From Xylophilus sp042867185 (GTDB taxonomy: Bacteria; Pseudomonadota; Gammaproteobacteria; Burkholderiales; Burkholderiaceae_C), in NCBI GenBank assembly GCA_042867185.1, contig JBHZQV010000019.1:30463-94462 (forward strand): DNA of 64,000 bases. The letters are read 5' to 3'. Both the position numbers and the translations under genes were made by a program. The notes below the pieces were generated by a model. The model had not been told where the DNA came from, ran no database searches, and saw nothing but the letters and a program-made list of their open reading frames with translations. Shown one piece after another: positions 43,604 to 51,200 of the stretch (positions are counted from its first letter, which is position 1; each line of letters starts with the position of its first letter).

Positions 43604-45106
43604 GTGATCACCGAACTCGAATTCAAGAGCCTGAGCGCCCAGGGCTACAACCGCATCCCGCTGATGGCCGAAGCCTTCGCCGACCTGGAAACGCCGCTGT
43701 CGCTCTACCTGAAGCTGGCCCATGCCAAGGACGGCGGCAAGTACAGCTTTCTGCTCGAATCCGTCGTGGGCGGCGAGCGCTTCGGACGCTACAGCTTCAT
43801 CGGCCTGCCGGCGCGCACCCTGCTGCGCGCGACCGGCTTCGGTGCCCAAGCCAAGACCGAGGTGGTGCGCGACGGCGCGGTGGTGGAGACCGACCACGGC
43901 AATCCGCTCGACTTCATCGCCGCCTACCAGCGCCGCTTCAAGGCCGCGATCCGGCCGGGGCTGCCGCGCTTCTGCGGCGGGCTGGCCGGGTATTTCGGCT
44001 ACGACACGGTGCGCCACATCGAGAAGAAGCTGCAAGCCTCCTGCCCGCCGGACACGCTGGGCTGCCCCGACATCGTGCTGCTGCACTGCGAAGAGCTGGC
44101 GGTGATCGACAACCTCTCGGGCAAGCTTTATCTGATCGTGTACGCCGATCCGGCCCAGCCCGAGGCCTACGGCAACGCCAAGAAGCGGCTGCGCGAACTG
44201 AAGGAGCAGCTGAAGTATTCGGTCAGCGCCCCGGTGGTCAAGCCCACCCAGAGCCACCCGACCGAGCGCGAGTTCGCCAAGGCCGACTACATCGCCGCTG
44301 TGGAGCATGCCAAGGAGCTGATCGCCGCCGGCGATTTCATGCAGGTGCAGGTGGGCCAGCGGATCAAGAAGCGCTATACCGAGGCGCCGCTGTCGCTGTA
44401 CCGCGCCCTGCGGTCGCTCAATCCGTCGCCCTACATGTACTACTACAACTTCGGCGACGACATGCACGTGGTCGGCGCGTCGCCCGAGATCCTGGTGCGC
44501 CAGGAGACCTCCCCCGAAGGCCAGAAGATCACCATCCGCCCGCTGGCCGGCACCCGCCCGCGCGGCACCACGCCCGACGCCGACAAGGCCGCCGAAACCG
44601 AGCTGGTCAACGACCCGAAGGAGCGTGCCGAGCATGTGATGCTGATCGACCTGGCCCGCAACGACATCGGCCGCATCGCCAAGACCGGCAGCGTGAAGGT
44701 GACCGAGGCCTTCGCGGTGGAGCGCTACAGCCACGTGATGCACATCGTGAGCAACGTCGAGGGCATCCTCAATGACGGCATGAGCGCGATCGACGTGCTG
44801 CGCGCCACCTTCCCCGCCGGCACCCTGACCGGCGCGCCCAAGGTCCATGCGATGGAGCTGATCGACCAGCTGGAGCCGAGCAAGCGCGGCCTCTACGGCG
44901 GCGCCTGCGGCTACATCAGCTACGCCGGCGACATGGACGTGGCCATCGCGATCCGCACCGGGCTGATCCAGGGCCAGACCCTGTATGTGCAGGCCGCCGC
45001 CGGCGTGGTCGCCGATTCGGTGCCCGAGCTGGAGTGGAAGGAAACCGAAGCCAAGGCACGGGCGGTGCTGCGCGCCGCGGAGCTGGTCGAGGAAGGGCTG
45101 GAGTAG
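43604..45106 (+). CDS. trpE: Anthranilate synthase component I
   Basis: This subunit converts chorismate to anthranilate with ammonia from TrpG. 500 residues. The Trp feedback site motif LLES is in SFLLESVVGGERFGRYSFIG; the chorismate-binding end carries the signature segments IRPLAGTRPRG, DLARNDIGR, FPAGTLTGAPK and GAVGYISYAGD-like GACGYISYAGDMD. GTG 43604 is the start, with GGAGAA eight bases upstream; the open frame to 43403 overlaps the leader. Its usual followers trpGDC lie 13.7 kb away. Confidence 0.96.
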   Translation: MITELEFKSLSAQGYNRIPLMAEAFADLETPLSLYLKLAHAKDGGKYSFLLESVVGGERFGRYSFIGLPARTLLRATGFGAQAKTEVVRDGAVVETDHGNPLDFIAAYQRRFKAAIRPGLPRFCGGLAGYFGYDTVRHIEKKLQASCPPDTLGCPDIVLLHCEELAVIDNLSGKLYLIVYADPAQPEAYGNAKKRLRELKEQLKYSVSAPVVKPTQSHPTEREFAKADYIAAVEHAKELIAAGDFMQVQVGQRIKKRYTEAPLSLYRALRSLNPSPYMYYYNFGDDMHVVGASPEILVRQETSPEGQKITIRPLAGTRPRGTTPDADKAAETELVNDPKERAEHVMLIDLARNDIGRIAKTGSVKVTEAFAVERYSHVMHIVSNVEGILNDGMSAIDVLRATFPAGTLTGAPKVHAMELIDQLEPSKRGLYGGACGYISYAGDMDVAIAIRTGLIQGQTLYVQAAAGVVADSVPELEWKETEAKARAVLRAAELVEEGLE

Positions 45107-45144
45107 GGCGGGTTTCGGCCTTCGGACTGCTGTTTGCGGGTCGA

Positions 45145-45197
45145 AAGTGCCTGTGGCCGGCGCTTTATGCCGGCTTCTAGCTATTGAACTTGTAGCA
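45145..45197 (-). repeat. GCTAN8ATAGC repeat element (reverse copy) after trpE
   Basis: Read on the minus strand: GCTACAAGTTCAATAGC, then AGAAGCCGGCATAAAGCGCCGGCC and CACTTT. The inverted pairs GCTA/TAGC and GCCGG.../CCGGC with the ACTTT end match the other copies. Confidence 0.7.
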
Positions 45198-45238
45198 TGG
45201 AGGCGGGTGCCGGGCGCTTGGTCCGGGCTCGCGCCGAC

Positions 45239-45308
45239 GGCGTGCTCTGCTCCGCGACTGTCCCCCGGCCTGCGGCCTCCTCCTTTATGTCGCTGCGCAG
45301 AGCACGCC
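45239..45308 (+). repeat. 70-bp hairpin element, copy 1
   Basis: Perfect 12-bp arms, GGCGTGCTCTGC (45239-45250) and GCAGAGCACGCC (45297-45308), enclose a 46-bp core that contains GGCCTGCGGCC and CCTTTAT. The core is 42/46 identical to the reverse complement of the core of the copy at 45471-45540, but the arms are different. Confidence 0.85.
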
Positions 45309-45470
45309 ATCGTCACGGTCCCTTTCGGGTGCTGGATCGACGGTGATCAGGCGGGCGCCTGCGATGGGCTCGGCTTCTTTCGCAAGACGTCGATGCGGAC
45401 ACAGCGCCAGCGACCTGGGCCTGCGGCTGATCCGACCCGCACGACGCGATGCTTCCAGGGCCGGGAGTGT

Positions 45471-45540
45471 CGGGTGACCCCCGCAGCGAAATAAAGGGGG
45501 AGGCCGCAGGCCGGAGGACATTCGCGGAGGGGGTCACCCG
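45471..45540 (-). repeat. 70-bp hairpin element, copy 2 (inverted)
   Basis: Perfect 12-bp arms CGGGTGACCCCC (45471-45482) and GGGGGTCACCCG (45529-45540) enclose the same 46-bp core as copy 1, in the opposite orientation. Between the two copies lie 162 bases with no recognised gene. Confidence 0.85.
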
Positions 45541-45587
45541 GCGATCACGGCCCCCCGCACCCGCCCAGCGCCGTCTAAATCTCAACC

Positions 45588-45640
45588 GCTACAAATTAAG
45601 TAGCAGGAGGCCGGCATCCATAGCCGGCCAAAGCCACATT
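45588..45640 (+). repeat. GCTAN8TAGC repeat element before iclR
   Basis: GCTACAAATTAAGTAGC followed by AGGAGGCCGGCATCCATAGCCGGCC, matching the layout of copies at 45145 and 62226. Together with the two hairpin elements it fills the 547-base gap between trpE and iclR, in which I see no gene. Confidence 0.7.
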
Positions 45641-45653
45641 CCTCTCAAAACCT

Positions 45654-46508
45654 TCACTTGAGCGCTCCGGCAGGAGGAAGAGAAGCCCCCAACCGCGCCG
45701 ACACCTCCGCCGCGCACGCCCGCAACCCACGCGCCACCGGCCCGTCCCACGCCGCGTCGAACGTGCCCACCGCGCCGATCGAGGTGATCGCCAGCACCAG
45801 CTCGCCCGCCGCATCGAAGACCGGGGCCGACATCGCGTTCACCCCCCGCACCACCTCGCCCTCCGACCGGCTGATGCCGTGGCGGCGCACCTCGGCCAGC
45901 TGGCGCTCGAACTGCTCCCAGGTGGGCAGCGGGTCGCGCGGTGGGGTACCGGGGCTGTCGACCGGGGGGCGCTCGGCCACCAACCGGCGCTCGGCCTCCA
46001 GCGTGGCGCGGGCCAGCGACGGCTCCAGGTAGGCGCCGAAGAGCCGGCCCGAGGCGGTGCCGGTAAGCGAGAAGACGGTGCCGTGCCGCATGCTCACGAA
46101 CACCGTCTCGGCCGACTCCTCGACCCGCACGATGGTCGGGCCGCGGTTGCCCCAGACAGCGATCGCCACCGTCTGGCCGATGGCGCGCGACAGCGGCGCC
46201 AGCAGCGGCGTGGCCAGGGTCACCGGGCTCGACTGCTGCAGGCTGATCAGCCCCAGCTGCAGGGCCAGCGGCCCCAGCGCGTAGCGGCCGCTGGTCGGGT
46301 CCTGCTCCACCAGCCCCAGCCGGCCGAAGCTCACCAGGTACGGATGCGCCTTGGCCGGCGACATGCCGGCGCCGCGCGCCAGGTCCTTCAGCGGCATCGG
46401 CGTGCCCTCGTGCGCCAGGGCGCGCAGCAGCTGGCCGCCTACCTCCACGCTCTGGATGCCGCGGCGGCCCCGCTCGCCGTCGCCGTCGTCGCTCTCGTCA
46501 TGCTGCAT
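45654..46508 (-). CDS. IclR-family transcriptional regulator
   Basis: 284 residues. An N-terminal winged helix-turn-helix (QSVEVGGQLLRALAHEG...PLKDLARGAGMSPAKAHPYLVSF) is followed by the effector domain (RHGISRSEGEVVRGVNAMSAPVFD). Such regulators often control aromatic catabolism. It is divergent from the MBL-protein gene with 155 bases between, the natural regulator for the homogentisate cluster to its right. The acidic N terminus is typical in this order. Confidence 0.92.
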   Translation of the reverse strand: MQHDESDDGDGERGRRGIQSVEVGGQLLRALAHEGTPMPLKDLARGAGMSPAKAHPYLVSFGRLGLVEQDPTSGRYALGPLALQLGLISLQQSSPVTLATPLLAPLSRAIGQTVAIAVWGNRGPTIVRVEESAETVFVSMRHGTVFSLTGTASGRLFGAYLEPSLARATLEAERRLVAERPPVDSPGTPPRDPLPTWEQFERQLAEVRRHGISRSEGEVVRGVNAMSAPVFDAAGELVLAITSIGAVGTFDAAWDGPVARGLRACAAEVSARLGASLPPAGALK

Positions 46509-46590
46509 GCGTTTTCCTTCTCGGTGCGGATGGTAGCCGCGTGCGCGAATTCGTTAGACAGGGGCGTATCTTGGCGGTAGCATCGCAGGA

Positions 46591-46611
46591 ATTCGTTCCC
46601 TGCGAACGATT
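46591..46611. promoter_or_regulatory. Inverted repeat in the iclR/MBL intergenic region, possible IclR operator
   Basis: ATTCGTTC and GAACGATT, separated by CCTGC, form a near-palindrome. A direct copy of GAATTCGTT occurs at 46547-46555, and the second begins at 46589. It lies 52 bases before the MBL gene, in a suitable place for control of the catabolic operon. The assignment is inference. Confidence 0.5.
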
Positions 46612-46663
46612 TCGTCTAAAACTAATAATGCCGCACTGCCGCCAGCGCACGGAGACACAGCCG

Positions 46664-47629
46664 ATGAGTACCAAGACTTTCGCCAGCCACGCCGATCTCG
46701 AAGAAAAGAAGGTCAGCTTCGTCCAGCTGACCGAGAACGCCTGGGCCTACACCGCCGAGGGCGACCCGAACACCGGCGTCTTCATCGGCGACGACGCGGT
46801 GATGGTGGTCGACACCCAGGCCACGCCCGCCATGGCGCAGGACCTGATCCGCCGCATCCGCGCAGTCACCGACAAGCCGATCAAGTACGTGCTGCTGTCG
46901 CACTACCACGCGGTGCGGGTGCTGGGCGCCTCGGCGTATGTCAAGGAAGGCGCGCAGCAGGTCATCGCCAGCCGCGACACCTACGACCTGATCGTCGAGC
47001 GCGGCGAGCAGGACAAGGCCAGCGAGATCGGCCGGTTCCCGCGCCTCTTCCGCGCGGTCGAGTCGGTGCCCGACGGCCTGACCTGGCCCACCATGACCTT
47101 CCAGGGCCAGATGAGCGTCTGGCTCGGCAAGGTCGAGGTCAAGATCGCGCAGATCGGCCGCGGCCACACCAAGGGCGACACCATCGCCTGGATCGAGGAC
47201 CAGAAGGTCTGCTTCGCCGGCGACCTGGTCGAGTACGAAAGCACCGCCTACGCCGGCGACTGCTACTTCAAGGACTGGCCCGCCACGCTCGACCGGCTCT
47301 CGGCCTACGGCTTCGACAAACTGGTGCCCGGCCGCGGCGACGCGTTGCAGTCGGCCGCCAAGGTGCAGGAGGCCATCGCCTACACCCGGGCCTTCGTCTC
47401 CGACGTCTACACCACCGTCAACAACGGCGTGGCCCGCGGCCTGGACCTGAAAAGCATCTACCGCGAGACCTACGACGCGCTGAAGCCCCGCTACGGCCAC
47501 TGGGTCATCTTCGACCACTGCATGCCCTTCGACGTGACCCGCGCCTACGACGAGGCCACCGGCCATGCCGACCCGCGCATCTGGACTGCCGAGCGCGACA
47601 CCGAGATGTGGAACACCCTGGAGGGGTAG
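46664..47629 (+). CDS. MBL-fold hydrolase-like protein with incomplete metal motif
   Basis: 321 residues of the metallo-beta-lactamase fold (DAVMVVDTQATPAMAQDLI, LLSHYHAVRVLGA, GRGHTKGDTIAW, CFAGDLVEYES, FDHCMPFD). The canonical HxHxDH is HYHAVR here, so the Asp and second His of one metal site are missing. Other ligands (His in GRGHT, Asp in AGDLV, His in FDHCMP) remain. It is the first gene of the likely IclR-controlled operon. Function unknown, possibly a single-metal hydrolase of an aromatic intermediate. Confidence 0.85.
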   Translation: MSTKTFASHADLEEKKVSFVQLTENAWAYTAEGDPNTGVFIGDDAVMVVDTQATPAMAQDLIRRIRAVTDKPIKYVLLSHYHAVRVLGASAYVKEGAQQVIASRDTYDLIVERGEQDKASEIGRFPRLFRAVESVPDGLTWPTMTFQGQMSVWLGKVEVKIAQIGRGHTKGDTIAWIEDQKVCFAGDLVEYESTAYAGDCYFKDWPATLDRLSAYGFDKLVPGRGDALQSAAKVQEAIAYTRAFVSDVYTTVNNGVARGLDLKSIYRETYDALKPRYGHWVIFDHCMPFDVTRAYDEATGHADPRIWTAERDTEMWNTLEG

Positions 47630-47732
47630 AGAACAACCCCCCGAGCGGCGATGCCCGAGGCCACTGCCGGAGGCAGCGACCGTTCGGGCCGTCCATGCCT
47701 GCACATGCAGGCATGGAGCCGCGGCCCTCACC

Positions 47733-47806
47733 CCCCCCCTTCTCTCGCTGCGCGGGAAGGGGGGCGATGCCGGTGGACGGGCGGAGCCCGTTCCACGGCA
47801 TCCCTG
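47733..47806 (+). repeat. Two-hairpin repeat, copy 1
   Basis: A CCCCTTCTCTCGCTGCGCGGGAAGGGG hairpin (47736-47763) is followed by a second hairpin with outer stem GATGCCG/CGGCATC (47766-47772 with 47796-47802) and inner GTGGAC...GTTCCAC. A similar element with a different outer stem occurs at 59415-59483. Confidence 0.75.
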
Positions 47807-47859
47807 GGAAGAGGGCGCGCGCCGGCGACCCGGACGAGACAACATTGGCGGAGACGACC

Positions 47860-50058
47860 GTGAAACTGCAGGACCTGCCCACGCTGGGCGCCGATGCCGA
47901 TTTCCAGGCGCTGGAGTTCGACTACACCCGGCCCGCTGACCTCGACGGCGCCGCGCCGGTGCACCACCCGGTGGTGGTGGTCGGCGCGGGCCCGGTGGGG
48001 CTGGCGCTGGCCATCGACCTGGCGCAGCGCGGCCTGCCGGTGCTGCTGCTCGACAACGACTGCCGGCTCTCCACCGGCTCGCGGGCGATCTGCTTCGCCA
48101 AGCGCACGCTCGAAGTCTTCGACCGTCTGGGCTGCGGCGCGCCGATGGTGGCCAAGGGCGTGTCGTGGAGCACCGGCCGGGTGTTCTTCGGCGAGCGGCA
48201 GGTCTACCGCTTCGATCTGCTGGCCGAAGAAGGCCACGAGCGGCCCGCCTTCATCAACCTGCAGCAGTACCACGTCGAAGGCCAGCTGGCCGCCCGTGCC
48301 GCGCAACTGCCGAACCTGCAGGTGCGCTGGAAGAGCCGGGTGGTCGGCCTGGTGCAAGACGCGGACGGCGCCACCCTGTCCGTCGAGACGCCCGACGGCC
48401 GCTACGACCTGCGCGCCGGCTACGTGGCCGCCTGCGACGGATCGCGCTCGGCCCTGCGCCGGCTGCTGGGCCAGGAGAGCAGGGGCCAGACTTTCCGCGA
48501 CCGGTTCCTGATCGCCGACGTGAAGATCGACGGCGCCGATCCGGTGCCGCCGGCCGCCACTCCCGGCGCGGCCGCCCCGGCCCTCGCCGGCCGGCCCCGG
48601 GTGGGCGCCGACACCCCGGCCGAGCGCTGGTTCTGGTTCGACCCGCCGTTCCACCCCGGGCAGAGCGTGCTGCTGCACAAGCAGGCCGACCATGTCTGGC
48701 GCATCGACTTCCAGCTGGGCTGGGATGCCGACCCCGACGAGGAAAAGAAGCCCGAGCACATCCTGCCCCGGGTGCGGGCGCTGCTGGGCCCCGACGCGCG
48801 TTTCGAACTGGTCTGGGCCAGCGTCTACACCTTCGCCTGCCAGCGGATGGACGCCTTCCGCCACGGCCGGGTGCTGTTCGCCGGCGACGCGGCGCACGGC
48901 GTGTCGCCCTTCGGCGCGCGCGGCGCCAACTCGGGCGTGCAGGACGCCGACAACCTGGGCTGGAAGCTGGCCGCGGTGCTGCGGCAGGGCGCGCCCGACG
49001 CGCTGCTCGACAGCTATGCCCGGGAGCGGGAAATGGCGGCCGACGAGAACATCCTCGCCTCCACCCGCTCCACCGACTTCATCACCCCCAAGAGCCCTGT
49101 CAGCCGGATGTTCCGCGACGCGGTGCTGCACCTGGCGCGCGACCACGGCTTCGCCCGTACGCTGGTCAACAGCGGCCGGCTGTCGCTGCCGACGGTGCTG
49201 GCGGGCTCGGCCCTGGTGACGGAAGACACCGAAGCCTTCGCCGGCCCGCTGCTGCCCGGCGCGCCCGCGGTGGATGCGCCCCTGGACGACGGCTGGCTGC
49301 TGCGCCGGCTGGACGGCGCCGGCTTCGCCGCGCTGGTCTTCGGCGAGGGCGATGCGGCCGAGCACAGCCTGCGCGCGCTGGCCGAAGCCGACTCGGCGCT
49401 GCGGAAGCCGGGCGGACCGGCCCGTCCTCAGCCGCAGCCGGAACTGCTGTCGCTGTCGCATCCGCATCCGCATCCGCATCCGCAGCCGCAGCCGCAGCCG
49501 TCGCAGTCGCAGTCGCAGTCGCAGTCGCAGTCCCCGTCGCCATCGACGTCGACGTCGCTGCGATCGCTGCAGGTCCTTCGCGTCCCCGACACCGCCGCCC
49601 ACGCCACCGCCTGGCGCCGCTACGACGCCCGGCCCGGCACCACCTACCTGCTGCGCCCCGACCAGCACATCGCCGCCCGCTGGCGCGCGCCCACGGCCGA
49701 CGCGGTGCGCGACGCCGTGCGCCGCTCCCTCGGCCACGCCCCGCTGCCTGTGCCCGCCCCCGTCTTGCTCCCTCTCCCCCTGGGAGAGGGCGGGGGTGAG
49801 GGCCGCGCCCGCCCGGCAGCCGCAGCGCCCTCCGACGAGCCCCTGTCCGGCAGCCCGCACCACCTCGTCACCACGCCCCACCTCGACGCGCCCGACGATT
49901 TCTACCAGGCGCTGATCGACGCCCACCAGCCCCTCGCTCCCGAGGAGAGCCACGCTTTCAACGCCCGCCTGGTGCTGCTGCTGGCCAACCACATCGGCGC
50001 GTTGCCGGTGCTGCGCGAGGCGCTGGCCGCCGCGCGCGCCGCGGCACCGGCGGCCTGA
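47860..50058 (+). CDS. FAD-dependent aromatic monooxygenase (MhpA/3-hydroxyphenylacetate hydroxylase-like)
   Basis: 732 residues. N-terminal FAD-binding GAGPVGLALAIDLA with the DG motif at ACDGSRSALRR and the GD motif at FAGDAAHGVSPFGARGANSGVQDADNLGWKLA. It hydroxylates aromatic substrates with NAD(P)H and O2. The context with hmgA/fahA suggests it makes homogentisate, for example from 3-hydroxyphenylacetate (as in Pseudomonas MhaA), but this is not proven. The C-terminal 200 residues are unusual: a hexanucleotide repeat and a hairpin repeat are translated (see 49456 and 49767). GTG 47860 is chosen because GGCGGAG precedes it. Confidence 0.88.
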   Translation: MKLQDLPTLGADADFQALEFDYTRPADLDGAAPVHHPVVVVGAGPVGLALAIDLAQRGLPVLLLDNDCRLSTGSRAICFAKRTLEVFDRLGCGAPMVAKGVSWSTGRVFFGERQVYRFDLLAEEGHERPAFINLQQYHVEGQLAARAAQLPNLQVRWKSRVVGLVQDADGATLSVETPDGRYDLRAGYVAACDGSRSALRRLLGQESRGQTFRDRFLIADVKIDGADPVPPAATPGAAAPALAGRPRVGADTPAERWFWFDPPFHPGQSVLLHKQADHVWRIDFQLGWDADPDEEKKPEHILPRVRALLGPDARFELVWASVYTFACQRMDAFRHGRVLFAGDAAHGVSPFGARGANSGVQDADNLGWKLAAVLRQGAPDALLDSYAREREMAADENILASTRSTDFITPKSPVSRMFRDAVLHLARDHGFARTLVNSGRLSLPTVLAGSALVTEDTEAFAGPLLPGAPAVDAPLDDGWLLRRLDGAGFAALVFGEGDAAEHSLRALAEADSALRKPGGPARPQPQPELLSLSHPHPHPHPQPQPQPSQSQSQSQSQSPSPSTSTSLRSLQVLRVPDTAAHATAWRRYDARPGTTYLLRPDQHIAARWRAPTADAVRDAVRRSLGHAPLPVPAPVLLPLPLGEGGGEGRARPAAAAPSDEPLSGSPHHLVTTPHLDAPDDFYQALIDAHQPLAPEESHAFNARLVLLLANHIGALPVLREALAAARAAAPAA
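49456..49532 (+). repeat. Hexanucleotide repeat in the monooxygenase gene
   Basis: Tandem CATCCG (4 units), CAGCCG (about 3-4) and TCGCAG (about 5) encode HPHPHP, QPQP and SQSQSQ in a linker at about residues 533-557. The unit keeps the frame whatever the number. Confidence 0.9.
49767..49803 (+). repeat. CCCTCTCCC/GGGAGAGGG hairpin repeat within the monooxygenase gene
   Basis: A 9-bp perfect stem (49770-49778 with 49782-49790) followed by CGGGGGTGAGGGC. I recognise this as a dispersed GC-rich hairpin repeat, known in several betaproteobacteria and xanthomonads as an intergenic sequence; here it is translated as LPLPLGEGGGEGR. Confidence 0.8.
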
Positions 50059-50120
50059 TCCGGGTCGCTGCACCTTCCCCGTCCCCAAAATCCAAAACCC
50101 TCCAGAAAGAGACATCCGCC

Positions 50121-51107
50121 ATGACCGCCTGCCGCACCCCCTTCACCCGCCGCGCCGCCCTGGCGCTGGCGCTCGGCGCCGCCGCCGCAGCGCCGCTGGC
50201 CGCCCTGGCCCAGGACGTCCGCCCGCTCGAATGGGTGGTCGGCTATGCCGCGGGCGGCGGCTCCGACGCGGTGGCCCGCGCCACCGCCGAGAGCATGGCC
50301 CGGCAGCTCGGCCGGCCGGTCATCATCAACAACAAGCCGGGTGCGGCCACCAACATCGCGGCCGACTACGCGGCCCGGTCGAAGGACTACGGCAACCTGA
50401 TGCTGACGGCCGATTTCGCGACGCTGGCGGCCAACCCGTTCCTCTTCGCCAAGCTCAGCTACAACGCCGAGAAGGACCTGGCGCCGGTCGGCCTGATCGC
50501 CCGCTTCCCGCTGGTGCTGGTGGTCGGGCCGCAGGTGCCGGCGAAGAACTGGGCCGAGTTCGTGGCCTGGGCCAAGGCGCAGCCCGGCGGTGTCAACTAC
50601 GCGTCGGCCGGCCCCGGCAGCCCGCACCACCTGGCCACCGAGATGCTGCGCGAGAAGAGCGGCATCAAGATGACCCACGTGCCCTACCGCGGCGCGGCGC
50701 CGGCGATGCAGGACGTGCTGGGCGGCAGCGTGCCGTTCATGCTGATCGACACCGCGGTCGGCAACCAGTTCGTGCTGGCCGGCAAGGTCAAGGCGATCGG
50801 CGTGGCCAGCGCGCAGCGGGTCGCCTCGCTGCCCGACGTGCCGACACTGCAGGAGCAGGGCCTGGCGGATTTCGAGGCCTCGGCCTGGCAGGGCCTGTCG
50901 GTGCCCGCCGGTACGCCGCCCGCGGCCATCGCCACCCTCAACAAGGCGCTGGTCGAGGCCCTGCGCTCCGATGCGGTCAAGGCCCGCTTCACCGCGCTGG
51001 GCGTCGAGGCGCTGCCCGGCTCGCCCGACGACATGGCCCGCTTCGTGAAGGCCGAGCGCGAGCGCTGGGGCCGGCTGATCCGCGACAACAAGATCCAGCT
51101 GGATTGA
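50121..51107 (+). CDS. Bug-family tripartite tricarboxylate transporter substrate-binding protein
   Basis: 328 residues with a Tat-like or Sec signal (TRRAALALALGAAAAAPLAALAQ). Then the Bug signature: EWVVGYAAGGGSDAVARATAESMARQLGRPVIINNKPGAATNIAADY. It is a periplasmic receptor of the TctC type. No TctA/TctB membrane genes are found in the window. It sits between the monooxygenase and hmgA and may bind the aromatic acid feeding the pathway. Confidence 0.93.
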   Translation: MTACRTPFTRRAALALALGAAAAAPLAALAQDVRPLEWVVGYAAGGGSDAVARATAESMARQLGRPVIINNKPGAATNIAADYAARSKDYGNLMLTADFATLAANPFLFAKLSYNAEKDLAPVGLIARFPLVLVVGPQVPAKNWAEFVAWAKAQPGGVNYASAGPGSPHHLATEMLREKSGIKMTHVPYRGAAPAMQDVLGGSVPFMLIDTAVGNQFVLAGKVKAIGVASAQRVASLPDVPTLQEQGLADFEASAWQGLSVPAGTPPAAIATLNKALVEALRSDAVKARFTALGVEALPGSPDDMARFVKAERERWGRLIRDNKIQLD

Positions 51108-51126
51108 ACGGGTGCGGTTTTTCCAA

Positions 51127-51184
51127 GCAAAAAGTGCTCCCAGCCGGCGCCAGCCGTCGGCTAGTAGCTACCGATTCGATAGCA
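51127..51184 (-). repeat. GCTAN8ATAGC repeat element (reverse copy) before hmgA
   Basis: Read on the minus strand: GCTATCGAATCGGTAGC, ACTAGCCGACGGCTGGCGCCGGC, then GGGAGCACTTTTTGC. The right half ends with a poly-T tract and so could be an intrinsic terminator in that direction. It is placed immediately before the hmgA start. Confidence 0.75.
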
Positions 51185-51200
51185 AAGGCATCGTGACACC

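Noticed and set aside
47728..50115. 795-codon minus-strand frame opposite the monooxygenase
   Set aside because: Antisense artefact of GC-rich coding; the plus-strand frame has complete FAD motifs.
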